Shown here: positions 9,137 through 18,043 of the stretch, piece by piece | Layout: each line of letters opens with the position of its first letter | Numbering within the stretch: the first letter of the stretch is position 1 | Source of the DNA: Candidatus Bathyanammoxibius amoris | GTDB taxonomy: Bacteria; Planctomycetota; Brocadiia; Brocadiales; Bathyanammoxibiaceae | Length of the DNA stretch: 64,000 nt | Assembly (NCBI GenBank): GCA_024451685.1 | Contig: JAMXCW010000001.1 | Location: 62,001-126,000, forward strand | Reading direction: 5' to 3' | Program-made: the position numbers and the translations under genes | Notes under the pieces: generated by a model | The model's database searches: none | What the model was told of the DNA's origin: nothing | Seen by the model: only the letters and a program-made list of their open reading frames with translations

Positions 9137-10633
9137 ATGAAACCGACCTATTATCCATCTTACGAGAAATTTAAAGAGTTGTCGGGAAAGGGCAATATGG
9201 TGCCCGTATATCGTCAACTGCTGGCGGATACGCTTACCCCAGTCTCCGCCTTTAAAAAGATTTCCACCGCGGGACATGCCTTTCTCCTTGAAAGCGCCTC
9301 AGGTGGCGAGAAGATGGCCAGATATTCATTTATAGGGGCAAAACCCTTCATGGAACTCAGTTGCCGCGGCAACCAGACGGAGATAACCAGAAACGGGAAA
9401 AAAGAACGTTCGGAGTCCCGGGACCCCATCGATACCCTCAGGAAAGAGATAGAAAAATTCACGCCCGTAAATGTAGACGAACTCCCGTATTTCACGGGAG
9501 GCGCGGTAGGCTACTTCAGTTATGATGCGGTGCGGTACACGGAGGAACTGCCCGTGGACACCGTGGACGACCTGAAGTTACCGGATGTATTATTCATGTT
9601 CTTCGATTCCGTGATAGTATTCGACCACCAGGATAAGGTGATAAAGGTGATAGCCAACGCCTTTCTGGATGGAACCGGCGCGGAGAGTGCATACAAGGAC
9701 GCAGTCCGCAGGATAGACGACCTTGTAGACATGCTGCGCACACCGGTCGAGTCGGTCAGCGCGGATATAACCACGAACGGGCGTGCCGGCAAAGACTTCT
9801 CATCCAACTTCGACAAGGAAGATTTCCTGCGCGCGGTAGAAAGGTGCAAGGAGTACATCAGGGCGGGCGACGTCTTTCAGGTGGTAATTTCCCAGAGACT
9901 GGGGCTTAAGACGAAGGCGAAACCCCTTGACATATACCGCGCTCTGCGGGTCATCAACCCTTCCCCTTATATGTTTTACCTTGACCTGGGAGAGCTGAAG
10001 CTCATAGGTTCCTCCCCGGAGGTGATGGTGAAGGTAGACAGGGGCAAGGTTACCGTGAGACCGATAGCGGGGACAAGGAGGAGGGGTCGCACAGAGGAAG
10101 AAGACAAACGGATGGAAGACGAACTGGTGAATGACCCCAAAGAGCAGGCGGAGCACGTAATGCTCGTAGACCTGGGGAGGAACGACGTCGGGAGGGTCGC
10201 CGAGTATGGGAGCGTTCACCTGGAGGACAGGATGATAGTCGAGCGGTACTCCCACGTCATGCACATCACCTCCTCCGTAACGGGCAGGCTCAGGCCGGAC
10301 AAAACCCTCTTTGACACGCTGAGGTCCTGCCTCCCGGCGGGCACGCTTTCGGGCGCCCCGAAGGTCAGGGCGATGGAGATAATCGAGGAGCTTGAGCCCA
10401 CGCGCCGCGGCCCCTATGGCGGGGCCGTTGGATATATAGATTTCTCAGGCAACATGGACACCTGCATCACCATTCGCACCATCGTATTAATTGGCGACAC
10501 GGCCTACGTCCAGGCAGGAGCCGGTATCGTGGCCGATTCCGTCCCGGAACTGGAATACAAAGAGACCCTTAACAAGGCAAGGGGGCTGATGGTGGCAATC
10601 GAGACGGCCGAGACGTTACACAATAGCGGTTAA
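9137..10633 (+). CDS. trpE: Anthranilate synthase component I
   Basis: Converts chorismate to anthranilate with ammonia supplied by TrpG. The C-terminal chorismate-binding domain shows the family motifs: KEYIRAGDVFQVV, the PSPYMFYL strand, GSSPEVMV, the RPIAGTRRRG loop, and the Mg-binding DLGRNDVGR with LPAGTLSGAPKVRAME. The N-terminal part (residues about 5-130) has the TrpE regulatory domain layout and a LLESASGGEKMARYSFIG stretch, close to the LLES Trp-feedback site of known TrpE proteins. At 498 residues it is typical. No trpG follows, so the glutamine amidotransferase partner must be encoded elsewhere. PabB is the main alternative, but the N-terminal match favours TrpE. Confidence 0.92.
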   Translation: MKPTYYPSYEKFKELSGKGNMVPVYRQLLADTLTPVSAFKKISTAGHAFLLESASGGEKMARYSFIGAKPFMELSCRGNQTEITRNGKKERSESRDPIDTLRKEIEKFTPVNVDELPYFTGGAVGYFSYDAVRYTEELPVDTVDDLKLPDVLFMFFDSVIVFDHQDKVIKVIANAFLDGTGAESAYKDAVRRIDDLVDMLRTPVESVSADITTNGRAGKDFSSNFDKEDFLRAVERCKEYIRAGDVFQVVISQRLGLKTKAKPLDIYRALRVINPSPYMFYLDLGELKLIGSSPEVMVKVDRGKVTVRPIAGTRRRGRTEEEDKRMEDELVNDPKEQAEHVMLVDLGRNDVGRVAEYGSVHLEDRMIVERYSHVMHITSSVTGRLRPDKTLFDTLRSCLPAGTLSGAPKVRAMEIIEELEPTRRGPYGGAVGYIDFSGNMDTCITIRTIVLIGDTAYVQAGAGIVADSVPELEYKETLNKARGLMVAIETAETLHNSG

Positions 10634-10698
10634 TCCAAAAATTCCACTTAATTACGCCCTCTGCCATAACCCGCCTTTATACGGTGAATTAATAGCTT

Positions 10699-10727
10699 TT
10701 GACTTGTAAAGTCCTTCGTGATAACAT
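10699..10727 (+). promoter_or_regulatory. Candidate promoter for the GlmL-like/membrane cluster
   Basis: TTGACT (10699-10704), 17-bp spacer, TAACAT (10722-10727). If used, transcription starts near 10734, only about two bases before ATG 10736, so the first gene would be essentially leaderless. Confidence 0.45.
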
Positions 10728-10735
10728 CTTGCCCA

Positions 10736-11101
10736 ATGGACACAATATACGAAAAAATTGACGAGCTCCGCGGCCGTCTGCGGCACGCGTTCGCCATAGA
10801 GGGGCAGGGAAAAGGGGGTGACAGGGGCCTCACGGATGACGAAATGGCCCTCATCAGGAAGCTGGCGAAAGCCGTCGTGCGCAGGAGGATGTCTTCACCC
10901 GCGGCACTTTTCCTAGAAACGTTCCAGCCGCTTAATTTTATCGGGAGCCAGGCAATGTTTTTCCTCCGCCCCTTCATGACCTTCATCTTCTCTGCGGCAG
11001 AGTACGACAGGCTGGCCAATATCATGGAAAGACGCTCGAGTTTTGAGATATTGATACGTGAGATTGAAAGGGCCGAAGATGAGACGCATGGCCAACAATA
11101 A
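10736..11101 (+). CDS. Conserved-looking small protein of unknown function
   Basis: I do not recognise this 121-residue protein. The N-terminal half is charged and helical (YEKIDELRGRLRHAF), the middle holds a hydrophobic stretch with FIGSQAMFFLRPFMTFIF that could associate with a membrane, and the C-terminus is a charged helix rich in Arg and Glu. The GTG at 10718 is also in frame but lies inside the probable -10 region, so ATG 10736 is preferred. It overlaps the start of the GlmL-like gene by 23 bp (or 14 bp if that gene starts at 11088), implying coupled expression with the downstream cluster. Confidence 0.6.
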   Translation: MDTIYEKIDELRGRLRHAFAIEGQGKGGDRGLTDDEMALIRKLAKAVVRRRMSSPAALFLETFQPLNFIGSQAMFFLRPFMTFIFSAAEYDRLANIMERRSSFEILIREIERAEDETHGQQ

Positions 11102-12944
11102 AGATAAAGGACGGGAATCGTCTCAACAGACGCCCGCGGAAACACCTGCACACAAGCCCGATAAACTTGACGTAATCCTTGCCACGGATTGTGGCAGCAC
11201 CACCACCAAGGCCATCTTAATCGAAAAAAAGGGCAATGAGTACCGCCAGACCTATCGCGGCGAGGCCCCCACCACCGTCGAGGCCCCTTTTGAAGACGTG
11301 ACCAGGGGCGTACTCAACTCCATGACGGAACTTGAAGAATTATCGGGCAGAAAGATCCTGGACGGGGAGAAAATTATGATGCCCTCGGAGGGCAACGACG
11401 GGGTGGACATCTACGTCTCTACCAGTAGCGCGGGCGGCGGCCTGCAGATGATGGTCGCGGGGGCCGTCAAGAGTATGAGCGCACAGAGTGCCCAGAGGGC
11501 GGCACTGGGCGCGGGCGCCATAGTTATAGACGTCATCGCCTCCAACGACAAGAGGATGCCGCATGAGAGGATTGAACTCATACGCCAGATCCGACCGGAC
11601 ATGATACTGCTCTCCGGCGGCACTGACGGCGGTACGGTCAGCCATGTCGTGGAACTGGCCGAATACATAGCTGCCGCAAACCCGAGGGCCAGACTCGGCA
11701 CCACGTTCAAGCTGCCCGTGGTCTACGCCGGAAACAAGGACGCCATAGAAAAGGTCCGTGAGACGTTGGAGGACAAAACCAGTTTACACGTTACCGACAA
11801 CATCCGCCCCACACTGGACACGGAAAACCTGATGCCTGCGCGTCAGGCCATACAGCAGCTCTTCTTAGAACACGTGATGGCCCACGCCCCCGGCTACAAG
11901 GAACTGATGTCGTACACCTCTGCCCCGATTATGCCCACCCCCGCCGCGGTCGGTGTTATAATCGAAAACGCAGCCAGGACGGAAAATATCAACGTGGTAG
12001 GTGTGGACATTGGCGGGGCGACCACCGACGTCTTCTCCGTCTTTGACGGCGTCTTCACCCGGACGGTAAGCGCCAACCTGGGCATGAGCTACAGCATCTC
12101 AAACGTACTGGCCGAGGCGGGGGTTGAAAACATAATGAGGTGGGTACCCTTCAGCATAGACGAGTCAGACCTCCGCAACAGGATTAAGAACAAGATGATA
12201 CGCCCCACTACGATACCGCAGCTGCTGGAAGAACTGAAGATAGAACAGGCCATCTCCAGAGAGGCGTTGAGGCTGGCCTTTGAGCAGCACAAAACCCTGG
12301 CGGTAAAATTAAAAGGGGTGCGGAAGGCCAGAGACATATCAGAAGCGTTTCGAGCCGAAGAAGAGGAGTCGCTGGTGGACATGTTCTCGCTGGACCTGCT
12401 CATAGGAAGCGGCGGTGTCCTGTCACATGCCCCAAGACGCTCTCAGGCAATGATGATGCTAATAGACGCCTTCGGGACACAGGGCGTTACGCGCATCGCC
12501 GTTGACAGCATATTCATGATGCCGCACCTCGGAGTACTCTCCACCATCAGTCCAGAGGCCGCCCAGGAGGTCTTCATTAAGGACTGTCTGGTGCACCTGG
12601 GCACCTGTGTCTCCGTTAACAATACCAGGAAAATCGGTGAGAAGTGCCTCAAGGTAAAAATCACCATGCCCGGCGGGAAGGTTATGGAGGAGTCCCTTAC
12701 GTTCGGGGAGTTGAGGCTGTACCCGCTGGCGGCCGATGAGGAGGCCGAGGTAGAGGCAGACCCAACGAGACATTTTGACCTCGGCAAGGGGAAGGGCTCG
12801 GCAATCAAGGAAAAGGTACGGGGAGGTGTTGTAGGCCTTGTTATTGACGCTAGAGGCAGGCCCCTTGATACGGCTGCCGCAAGGGATAAAGGGGTCAGCC
12901 AGCTTACCAGCTGGGCCAGGGCCCTCGACGCATACCCGGAATGA
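11079..12944 (+). CDS. GlmL/MutL-family ASKHA ATPase
   Basis: About 621 residues of the actin/hexokinase/Hsp70 superfamily group annotated as glutamate mutase MutL or GlmL, which reactivates the B12-dependent mutase in clostridia. Visible blocks are the phosphate-1 motif ATDCGSTTTKAIL near the N-terminus, the phosphate-2 motif GVDIGGATTDVFSVF mid-protein, and conserved LLSGGTDGG and GSGGVLSHAPRR stretches. No glutamate mutase (MutE/MutS) lies nearby. Instead the gene leads a run of membrane-protein genes, so a role in that complex seems more likely than mutase repair; this is inference. The start at 11079 is chosen for the GAAAGGG eight bases upstream; ATG 11088 is an alternative. Confidence 0.85.
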   Translation: MRRMANNKDKGRESSQQTPAETPAHKPDKLDVILATDCGSTTTKAILIEKKGNEYRQTYRGEAPTTVEAPFEDVTRGVLNSMTELEELSGRKILDGEKIMMPSEGNDGVDIYVSTSSAGGGLQMMVAGAVKSMSAQSAQRAALGAGAIVIDVIASNDKRMPHERIELIRQIRPDMILLSGGTDGGTVSHVVELAEYIAAANPRARLGTTFKLPVVYAGNKDAIEKVRETLEDKTSLHVTDNIRPTLDTENLMPARQAIQQLFLEHVMAHAPGYKELMSYTSAPIMPTPAAVGVIIENAARTENINVVGVDIGGATTDVFSVFDGVFTRTVSANLGMSYSISNVLAEAGVENIMRWVPFSIDESDLRNRIKNKMIRPTTIPQLLEELKIEQAISREALRLAFEQHKTLAVKLKGVRKARDISEAFRAEEEESLVDMFSLDLLIGSGGVLSHAPRRSQAMMMLIDAFGTQGVTRIAVDSIFMMPHLGVLSTISPEAAQEVFIKDCLVHLGTCVSVNNTRKIGEKCLKVKITMPGGKVMEESLTFGELRLYPLAADEEAEVEADPTRHFDLGKGKGSAIKEKVRGGVVGLVIDARGRPLDTAAARDKGVSQLTSWARALDAYPE

Positions 12945-12958
12945 GCTTTTTGTTTTTG

Positions 12959-13014
12959 TGTAGCGTTGGAGCTTGCTCCAACGCTTGGACGTGGCAGCAA
13001 GCTGCCACGCTACA
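12959..13014. repeat. REP-like double-hairpin palindromic element
   Basis: An outer 7-bp inverted repeat (TGTAGCG at 12959-12965, CGCTACA at 13008-13014) encloses two perfect hairpins: GCGTTGGAGC/GCTCCAACGC at 12963-12984 and CGTGGCAGC/GCTGCCACG at 12990-13009. The architecture matches bacterial REP/BIME or small non-autonomous elements. It sits between the GlmL-like gene and the next gene of the cluster. Confidence 0.7.
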
Positions 13015-13034
13015 TAAGATAGCGCAGGGACAGG

Positions 13035-13070
13035 CCCGCCCAAATAATGGCGGGTCCGCCCCAGGCGGAC
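13035..13070. repeat. Tandem GC-rich hairpins following the REP-like element
   Basis: CCCGCC/GGCGGG (13035-13054) and GTCCGCC/GGCGGAC (13054-13070) are two adjoining perfect short stems. They extend the palindromic region beyond the REP-like element and could stabilise the upstream message or be part of the same repeat family. Confidence 0.5.
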
Positions 13071-13125
13071 TGGACGCCGTAAAAGATGTTTTTAGGGAGT
13101 TTCACTTTTTTAGCGAAGAGACCTT

Positions 13126-14262
13126 ATGGCTCATGCATACACACCGGGACTAAGAGTCGCTGAAGGGATAACGGTACGGAAGAACCGTGTCCTGCCCCTG
13201 CCGGGCAAGACCCTTGTAAACGTGGGAGACAGGGTGGAGGCGGAGACAATAGTGGCCAGGACGGAGATGCCGGGCAAGGTCTTTTCCGTCAACGTGGCCG
13301 GCCGCCTCAGCGTACCCCCCGGTGACGTGAAAAAGTACATGCTCAAGAACGAAGGCGATTCCGTCGAGAAAGACGGGATAATCGCGGAATCAAAGTCGTT
13401 CATATCATGGCTGAAGGCGTCCTGTTTTTCCCCGATAACCGGTACCATAGAGAGCATATCCACCATTACGGGTCAGGTCCTGTTGAGGGAACCCCCCAAG
13501 CCCCTGGAAGTGCTCGCGTATATCGATGGGAAGGTGGTCGAGGTAAAGGAAGGCGAGGAGGTGGTGGTTGAAAGCGTTGCCACCTTCATTCAGGGTATCT
13601 TCGGTATCGGCGGTGAGACGATAGGGCCGCTGGAGATGGCCGTAAAGTCTCCAGATGAACAATTAACCCCGAACAGTATCAATAAAGAACACAGCGGCAA
13701 GATAGTGGTCGGTGGCTCGCTGGCGCGCAGGGACGCCCTGGAGAAGGCGATAAAGCTCGGCGTTAGAGGCATCGTAGTAGGAGGCATATTCGACGAGGAC
13801 CTGAAGGAACTTCTGGGGTACGACCTGGGGGTAGCTATCACAGGGTCTGAGCACGTCGGGCTGACGCTTGTGGTTACGGAGGGTTTTTCGGGTATAAACA
13901 TGGCCCAAAAGACCTTTGAACTCCTCAGGGACAATGCCGGCGCCAGGGCGGCCATAAACGGTGCCACCCAGATACGCGCGGGTGTCTTAAGGCCTGAGAT
14001 AATAATCCCACATATCGGCAAAGGAGGTAAAGAGGCCGCCTCCGGGCCTGAAGAGGTTGAGGGGGAAGAAGGCATGAAACCCGGCGACATGGTGCGGATA
14101 ATAAGAGAACCCTATTTCGGGACGATAGGAGAGGTGGAAGACCTGCCTGTCCAGCCTCAGAAGATAGAGACAGAGGCCGAGGTCAGGGTGGTAAAGATAA
14201 AACTTCCCGACGGTCCAAGCGTTATCATCCCGCGGGCAAACGTGGAGGTACTTCAGTTTTAA
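13126..14262 (+). CDS. Protein with barrel-sandwich-hybrid-like N-terminus and KOW-like C-terminus
   Basis: A 378-residue soluble-looking protein of unknown function. The N-terminal 150 residues repeat short beta strands with turns such as NVGDRVEAETIVART, FSPITGTIESIS and YIDGKVVEVKEGEEV, the pattern of lipoyl/RnfC-like barrel-sandwich domains; no lipoyl-type DKA motif is seen. A middle segment (about 195-300) has an alpha/beta character (GGSLARRDALEKAIKLGVRG and following). The C-terminal 65 residues contain GDMVRIIREPYFGTIGEV, a KOW-like strand-turn. It lies 181 bp after the GlmL-like gene and 24 bp before the first membrane gene, so it probably links the ATPase to the membrane proteins. 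Confidence 0.7.
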   Translation: MAHAYTPGLRVAEGITVRKNRVLPLPGKTLVNVGDRVEAETIVARTEMPGKVFSVNVAGRLSVPPGDVKKYMLKNEGDSVEKDGIIAESKSFISWLKASCFSPITGTIESISTITGQVLLREPPKPLEVLAYIDGKVVEVKEGEEVVVESVATFIQGIFGIGGETIGPLEMAVKSPDEQLTPNSINKEHSGKIVVGGSLARRDALEKAIKLGVRGIVVGGIFDEDLKELLGYDLGVAITGSEHVGLTLVVTEGFSGINMAQKTFELLRDNAGARAAINGATQIRAGVLRPEIIIPHIGKGGKEAASGPEEVEGEEGMKPGDMVRIIREPYFGTIGEVEDLPVQPQKIETEAEVRVVKIKLPDGPSVIIPRANVEVLQF

Positions 14263-14286
14263 AGGACTTTTTGGCACTGGGAGAAA

Positions 14287-15522
14287 ATGAGATTAATCGT
14301 CTTTTTACTGTGTGTATTCATAACGACCGTTTTTTTCGGTACAGGCGCCGCGGCACAGTATCTGGAGCAGGAATTTGCGGAATCGACTCTGCCCGAGGAA
14401 CTGAGGGCGTTTGACCTCCCCAACGACGCCGGCGGGAGTATCGGCATGAGCTGGAAGGTCTCACCGAGCGATTCGCCCGACGTGGACTACATAATCTACG
14501 TCTCCACGTCGGAGAACGGTCCCTGGCGGGAGGCCGTGAGGATAACCTCCACGACCGGCCACAAGAGCGATGTGCCCGCTCTCTTCGGTTTCCGCAAGAA
14601 GCAAAAAAATTATCACTTCGTGGAGATTGAGCCGCGCGAAATCCTGACAGAGTCCAACGTCAAAAAGCCTTATTATTTCAAACTGGCCATGGTGAAAGGA
14701 AAAGACGTTGTAGAATTTGACGAGGTGGTTTCCGCGCGGGCCAAAGGCAACTGGTTCGACCTGTCAAAGCTCAACAATTTCATTATTATGATAGTGTTTT
14801 CAGCGCTGGTGCTCTTCTATATCTCCCACGCCCGGCGGCATCCCGGGATGTTCCTCAGGAAGATAAGCGGACTTGATGCGGTGGATGAGGCCCTGGGGAG
14901 GGCCACGGAGATGGGCAGGCCCGTGCTCTTCGTCCACGGCCTGACCCCGATAGGGAGCATATCAACCCTGGCCGCTATAAACATATTGAGCCGGATTGCC
15001 ACCAGGGTCGCGGAATACGATACGGTGCTAAAGGTCGTGAACAACGACCCCATAGTCCTCACCGTCAGCCAGGAGGTGGTGAAGGAGTCGTATCTGGAGG
15101 CTGGCAGGCCCGACGCCTACAACCAGGACAACGTGGTCATGGTCGCCTCGGAGCAGTTTCCCTACGTGGTTGCTGTATGCGGGATAATGACCAGAGAGAA
15201 AACAGCTGCCAATTTCTTTGTCGGATTCTTCTACGCCGAGTCGCTGCTCCTGGCCGAGACAGGTGCCTCCACGGGCGCCATCCAGGTGGCCATGACAGAC
15301 TCTTACACCCAGCTGCCGTTCTTTATAACCACCTGCGACTATACGCTGATGGGTGAGGAACTTTATGCCGCAAGCGCATACCTCTCGAGGGAGCCCATGC
15401 TCCTCGGGGCCCTCCGCGCGCAGGATATCGGCAAGGCGGTTATCATGGCGGCGCTATTTTTCGGGACCATACTGTCAAGCTTTGGGATAAATTTTGTTAC
15501 GCATCTATTTATGGGCTTCTGA
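14287..15522 (+). CDS. Membrane protein with signal peptide and fibronectin-III-like ectodomain, function unknown
   Basis: The 411-residue product begins with a cleavable-looking signal (hydrophobic about 3-22, ending GAAAQY). Residues about 40-155 look like an extracytoplasmic beta domain of FnIII type (SIGMSWKVSPSD, VDYIIYVSTSENGPW, YYFKLAMVKG). A transmembrane helix follows at about 164-183, then a conserved region (about 190-370) with LFVHGLTPIGSIS, VVMVASEQFPYV and ETGASTGAIQVAMTDSY, and a C-terminal hydrophobic helix at about 385-408. I recall proteins like this only as domains of unknown function. It is the first of four membrane genes closely spaced on the plus strand. Confidence 0.7.
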   Translation: MRLIVFLLCVFITTVFFGTGAAAQYLEQEFAESTLPEELRAFDLPNDAGGSIGMSWKVSPSDSPDVDYIIYVSTSENGPWREAVRITSTTGHKSDVPALFGFRKKQKNYHFVEIEPREILTESNVKKPYYFKLAMVKGKDVVEFDEVVSARAKGNWFDLSKLNNFIIMIVFSALVLFYISHARRHPGMFLRKISGLDAVDEALGRATEMGRPVLFVHGLTPIGSISTLAAINILSRIATRVAEYDTVLKVVNNDPIVLTVSQEVVKESYLEAGRPDAYNQDNVVMVASEQFPYVVAVCGIMTREKTAANFFVGFFYAESLLLAETGASTGAIQVAMTDSYTQLPFFITTCDYTLMGEELYAASAYLSREPMLLGALRAQDIGKAVIMAALFFGTILSSFGINFVTHLFMGF

Positions 15523-15546
15523 TTCCATTTACTGGAGGAGATAAAC

Positions 15547-16200
15547 GTGCCCTTCCTGCGAAGGACGATACCGCTGGCCATATGCTTCCTGATGGGCATT
15601 TTGATGGTCTTTCAATATTACGTGCCCAGTCAGCTTTCCCGCGATTTTCTTGAACTGATGACACGGTGGGACAAGATAATTGCGGGCTTCGCGGTATTTA
15701 TCGGCGCATACAGCCTTTTTCATCTTCACTACGGCAGGATAAAGTTCAAGACCGCCGGCTGGGGTTACAGCATCTTTGTCTTCATCGGCGCCGGTACAAT
15801 GCTGGGCTTCGGACTATATAACGGCAGTGACGGGTTCTGGGTGGACAAGAACGAGGGCACCATGTTTGACTGGTTGTACATCTACGTCCAGGTGCCCGCC
15901 GGTGCCACCATATTTTCCATCCTCGCCTTCTTCATGGCCTCGGCCGCCTATCGCACGTTCAGGGCCAGGACGGTTGAATCCGCCCTGCTGCTGGTGGCCG
16001 CGATTATTGTGATGCTGGGCAGGGTGCCGCTGGGGGCGCTTATATCCGAACACCTCCCGACAGCCGCCGACTGGATAATGAGCGTGCCCAACCTGGCCGC
16101 GAAGAGGGGCATACTCCTCGGCGTGAGCCTGGGCGCGATTGTCACGTCCATAAAGATAATATTCGGCATCGAGAGACAATACCTGGGGGGAGGTGACTAG
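15547..16200 (+). CDS. Polytopic membrane protein, function unknown
   Basis: The 217-residue protein has about five to six hydrophobic helices (roughly residues 7-26, 43-60, 72-92, 113-135, 145-165, 188-207). A polar loop GLYNGSDGFWVDKNEGTMFDW sits between helices 3 and 4. The start is GTG 15547, with GGAGGAG at 15534-15540. It follows the FnIII-like membrane protein by 24 bp and stops immediately before the next gene. No homologue is recognised from sequence alone; tight packing implies one complex with its neighbours. Confidence 0.65.
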   Translation: MPFLRRTIPLAICFLMGILMVFQYYVPSQLSRDFLELMTRWDKIIAGFAVFIGAYSLFHLHYGRIKFKTAGWGYSIFVFIGAGTMLGFGLYNGSDGFWVDKNEGTMFDWLYIYVQVPAGATIFSILAFFMASAAYRTFRARTVESALLLVAAIIVMLGRVPLGALISEHLPTAADWIMSVPNLAAKRGILLGVSLGAIVTSIKIIFGIERQYLGGGD

Positions 16201-17049
16201 TTGCTGCAGAAACTGGTAAACATGGACAGGCGCATAATATTCGCCCTGGTCGCGATTGCGGTCATCGTCTCGCTGCTCATGAGTTTTCGTCTGCCCGTGC
16301 CCGCCACGCCTCCTGTGCTTGGCATCTATGACACGATAGAAGATCTGCCGCCGGGCTCGCACGTGCTGATTGCGTTCGACTATGACCCCTCCGCCATGGA
16401 GGAACTCCAGCCCATGGCCGTGGCCCTCCTGCATCATCTATACGGTAAAGACCAGAAGGTGATTGGCATGACGCTGTGGCCCGGCGGGACGGGGCTGGCG
16501 GAAAAGGCCCTGGTGACGGTGGCCAAGAAGTACGGCAAAAAGCCCGGTGAGGACTATGTCTTTCTGGGCTATAAACCGGGGGTAGCCTCCCTCATTATCA
16601 ATATGGGTGAGAACCTTCACTCCGCGTTCCCCAAAGACTTTTACGGGAACGATACGGCGACCATCCCCGCCCTGAAGGGTGTGGAATCACTGAGTGATTT
16701 TAACTACGTCATAGACCTTGCCGCGGGCGCAAGCGCTGAGGTCTGGATAGCGTTTGGAAAGGAAAAGTACAAGTTTGACATGGCCGTCGGCTGCACGGCC
16801 GTCATCGGCCCTGACATGTACCCTTTCCTCGACTCGAAGCAGATAAACGGGCTTATGGCGGGATTGAAGGGCGCCGCGGAGTATGAGGTGCTGGTCAATT
16901 ATCCGGCGCGCGCGGTTGAGGGTATGAGACCGCAGAGCGTGACGCACGCGCTGGTCGTCGTCTTCATTATCTTCAGCAACGTGGTCTTCTTCGCGAGCGG
17001 CGGATGGCGCACTATGCGGCGCGGGGGATCTGGGAGGTCGCGCAGATGA
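16201..17049 (+). CDS. Double-anchored membrane protein with alpha/beta domain, function unknown
   Basis: The 282-residue product has an N-terminal transmembrane helix (about 11-30), a soluble region (about 45-245) and a C-terminal helix (about 252-270) followed by an Arg-rich tail. The soluble part alternates strands and helices: SHVLIAFDYDPSAMEELQP, KVIGMTLWPGGTGLAEKAL, EDYVFLGYKPGVASLI, KFDMAVGCTAVIGPDMYPFL. Translation probably begins at TTG 16201: the upstream stop abuts it and GGGGGGAGGTGA ends 4 nt before it; ATG 16222 is an alternative. The 3' end overlaps the next gene by ATGA. Confidence 0.65.
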   Translation: MLQKLVNMDRRIIFALVAIAVIVSLLMSFRLPVPATPPVLGIYDTIEDLPPGSHVLIAFDYDPSAMEELQPMAVALLHHLYGKDQKVIGMTLWPGGTGLAEKALVTVAKKYGKKPGEDYVFLGYKPGVASLIINMGENLHSAFPKDFYGNDTATIPALKGVESLSDFNYVIDLAAGASAEVWIAFGKEKYKFDMAVGCTAVIGPDMYPFLDSKQINGLMAGLKGAAEYEVLVNYPARAVEGMRPQSVTHALVVVFIIFSNVVFFASGGWRTMRRGGSGRSRR

Positions 17050-17789
17050 ACAGGGGTGTGGACTTCTGGATACTGGCAGGGACGCTCATCGTCTTTACGG
17101 CGGTAAACGCCTTCTTCTTCGCCGCGGGCAGTTTTAAGATAAACTGGGACAGTTTCGGCATTATCATCGCCGCCGGGCTGACCCTGGCCATGTACAGCTT
17201 CCTTTACAAGGACAACCCCGTCTTCAAGATTGCAGAGAACCTGTACGTAGGCGTGGCACTGGGTTACACCATTATAATAACCTGGTTCAGCGCCCTTAAG
17301 CCGGACATCTACGACCCCCTGTTTGTACCCTTAGTCACAGGGGCCGCCAGACCGGCGTATATAGTGATCGTGCCCATGATCCTGGGGATATTTATGTTGC
17401 TGAGGATATCGACACAGCTGTCCTGGCTAAGCCGGTGGTCATTCGCGTTTGTGGTGGGGCTTGGGGCCGGTATCACCATCCCCAACTACATACACACGTT
17501 TATCCTGAGACAGCTTGAACCCTCCATGCGTCCCCTGTTCTACGGTAACGAGTCGCTGCTCATCAGCATAAACGGCGTCTTTGTGCTCGTAGGGGTCGTC
17601 ACTGTCCTTTTATACTTCTTCTTTTCGATAGAGCACAAGGGGCCGGTGGGTGTGGCCTCAAAGATAGGAATCTATTTCCTAATGGTAAGTTTCGGCGCCT
17701 CTTTCGGCTACACGGTGATGGGCCGTATGAGCCTCCTGATAGGCCGCATGATATTTATGCTCAAGGACTGGCTGGGCGTGCTCCACTGA
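17046..17789 (+). CDS. Polytopic membrane protein, function unknown
   Basis: The 247-residue product has about seven to eight hydrophobic helices spread over its length, with short polar loops and a two-Pro motif in VGLGAGITIPNYIHTFI. The ATG at 17046 overlaps the stop of the previous gene (ATGA), a strong sign of coupled translation; the in-frame ATG at 17004 lies deep in the upstream gene and is unlikely. It closes the cluster that begins with the GlmL-like ATPase. The next gene is on the other strand. Confidence 0.65.
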   Translation: MNRGVDFWILAGTLIVFTAVNAFFFAAGSFKINWDSFGIIIAAGLTLAMYSFLYKDNPVFKIAENLYVGVALGYTIIITWFSALKPDIYDPLFVPLVTGAARPAYIVIVPMILGIFMLLRISTQLSWLSRWSFAFVVGLGAGITIPNYIHTFILRQLEPSMRPLFYGNESLLISINGVFVLVGVVTVLLYFFFSIEHKGPVGVASKIGIYFLMVSFGASFGYTVMGRMSLLIGRMIFMLKDWLGVLH

Positions 17790-18043
17790 GGACGCATAAT
17801 TAGATTGTAGTTGCTCGATTTGTCGAATTTGATTACATAGCTCACGCGGACACACCTTTTCTGGGTTTCAACGAAGTAAACTTCATTGTCTGCCTCAGGT
17901 ATGGAAATGTTTCTGGCAGATGACGGCCTTCTTGCTTAACTACGTAACGAGTCTTCGGTCTGGCCGTTGACCACGGCGGGTGCCACATAAACGGGACAAT
18001 TCATGTCACGCCAGAGGCGGATTCGCTCAGGCAAAAATTGCCA

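Noticed and set aside
9049-9137. Trp attenuator in the trpE leader
   Set aside because: The leader is about 50 nt and lacks Trp codons or paired hairpins.
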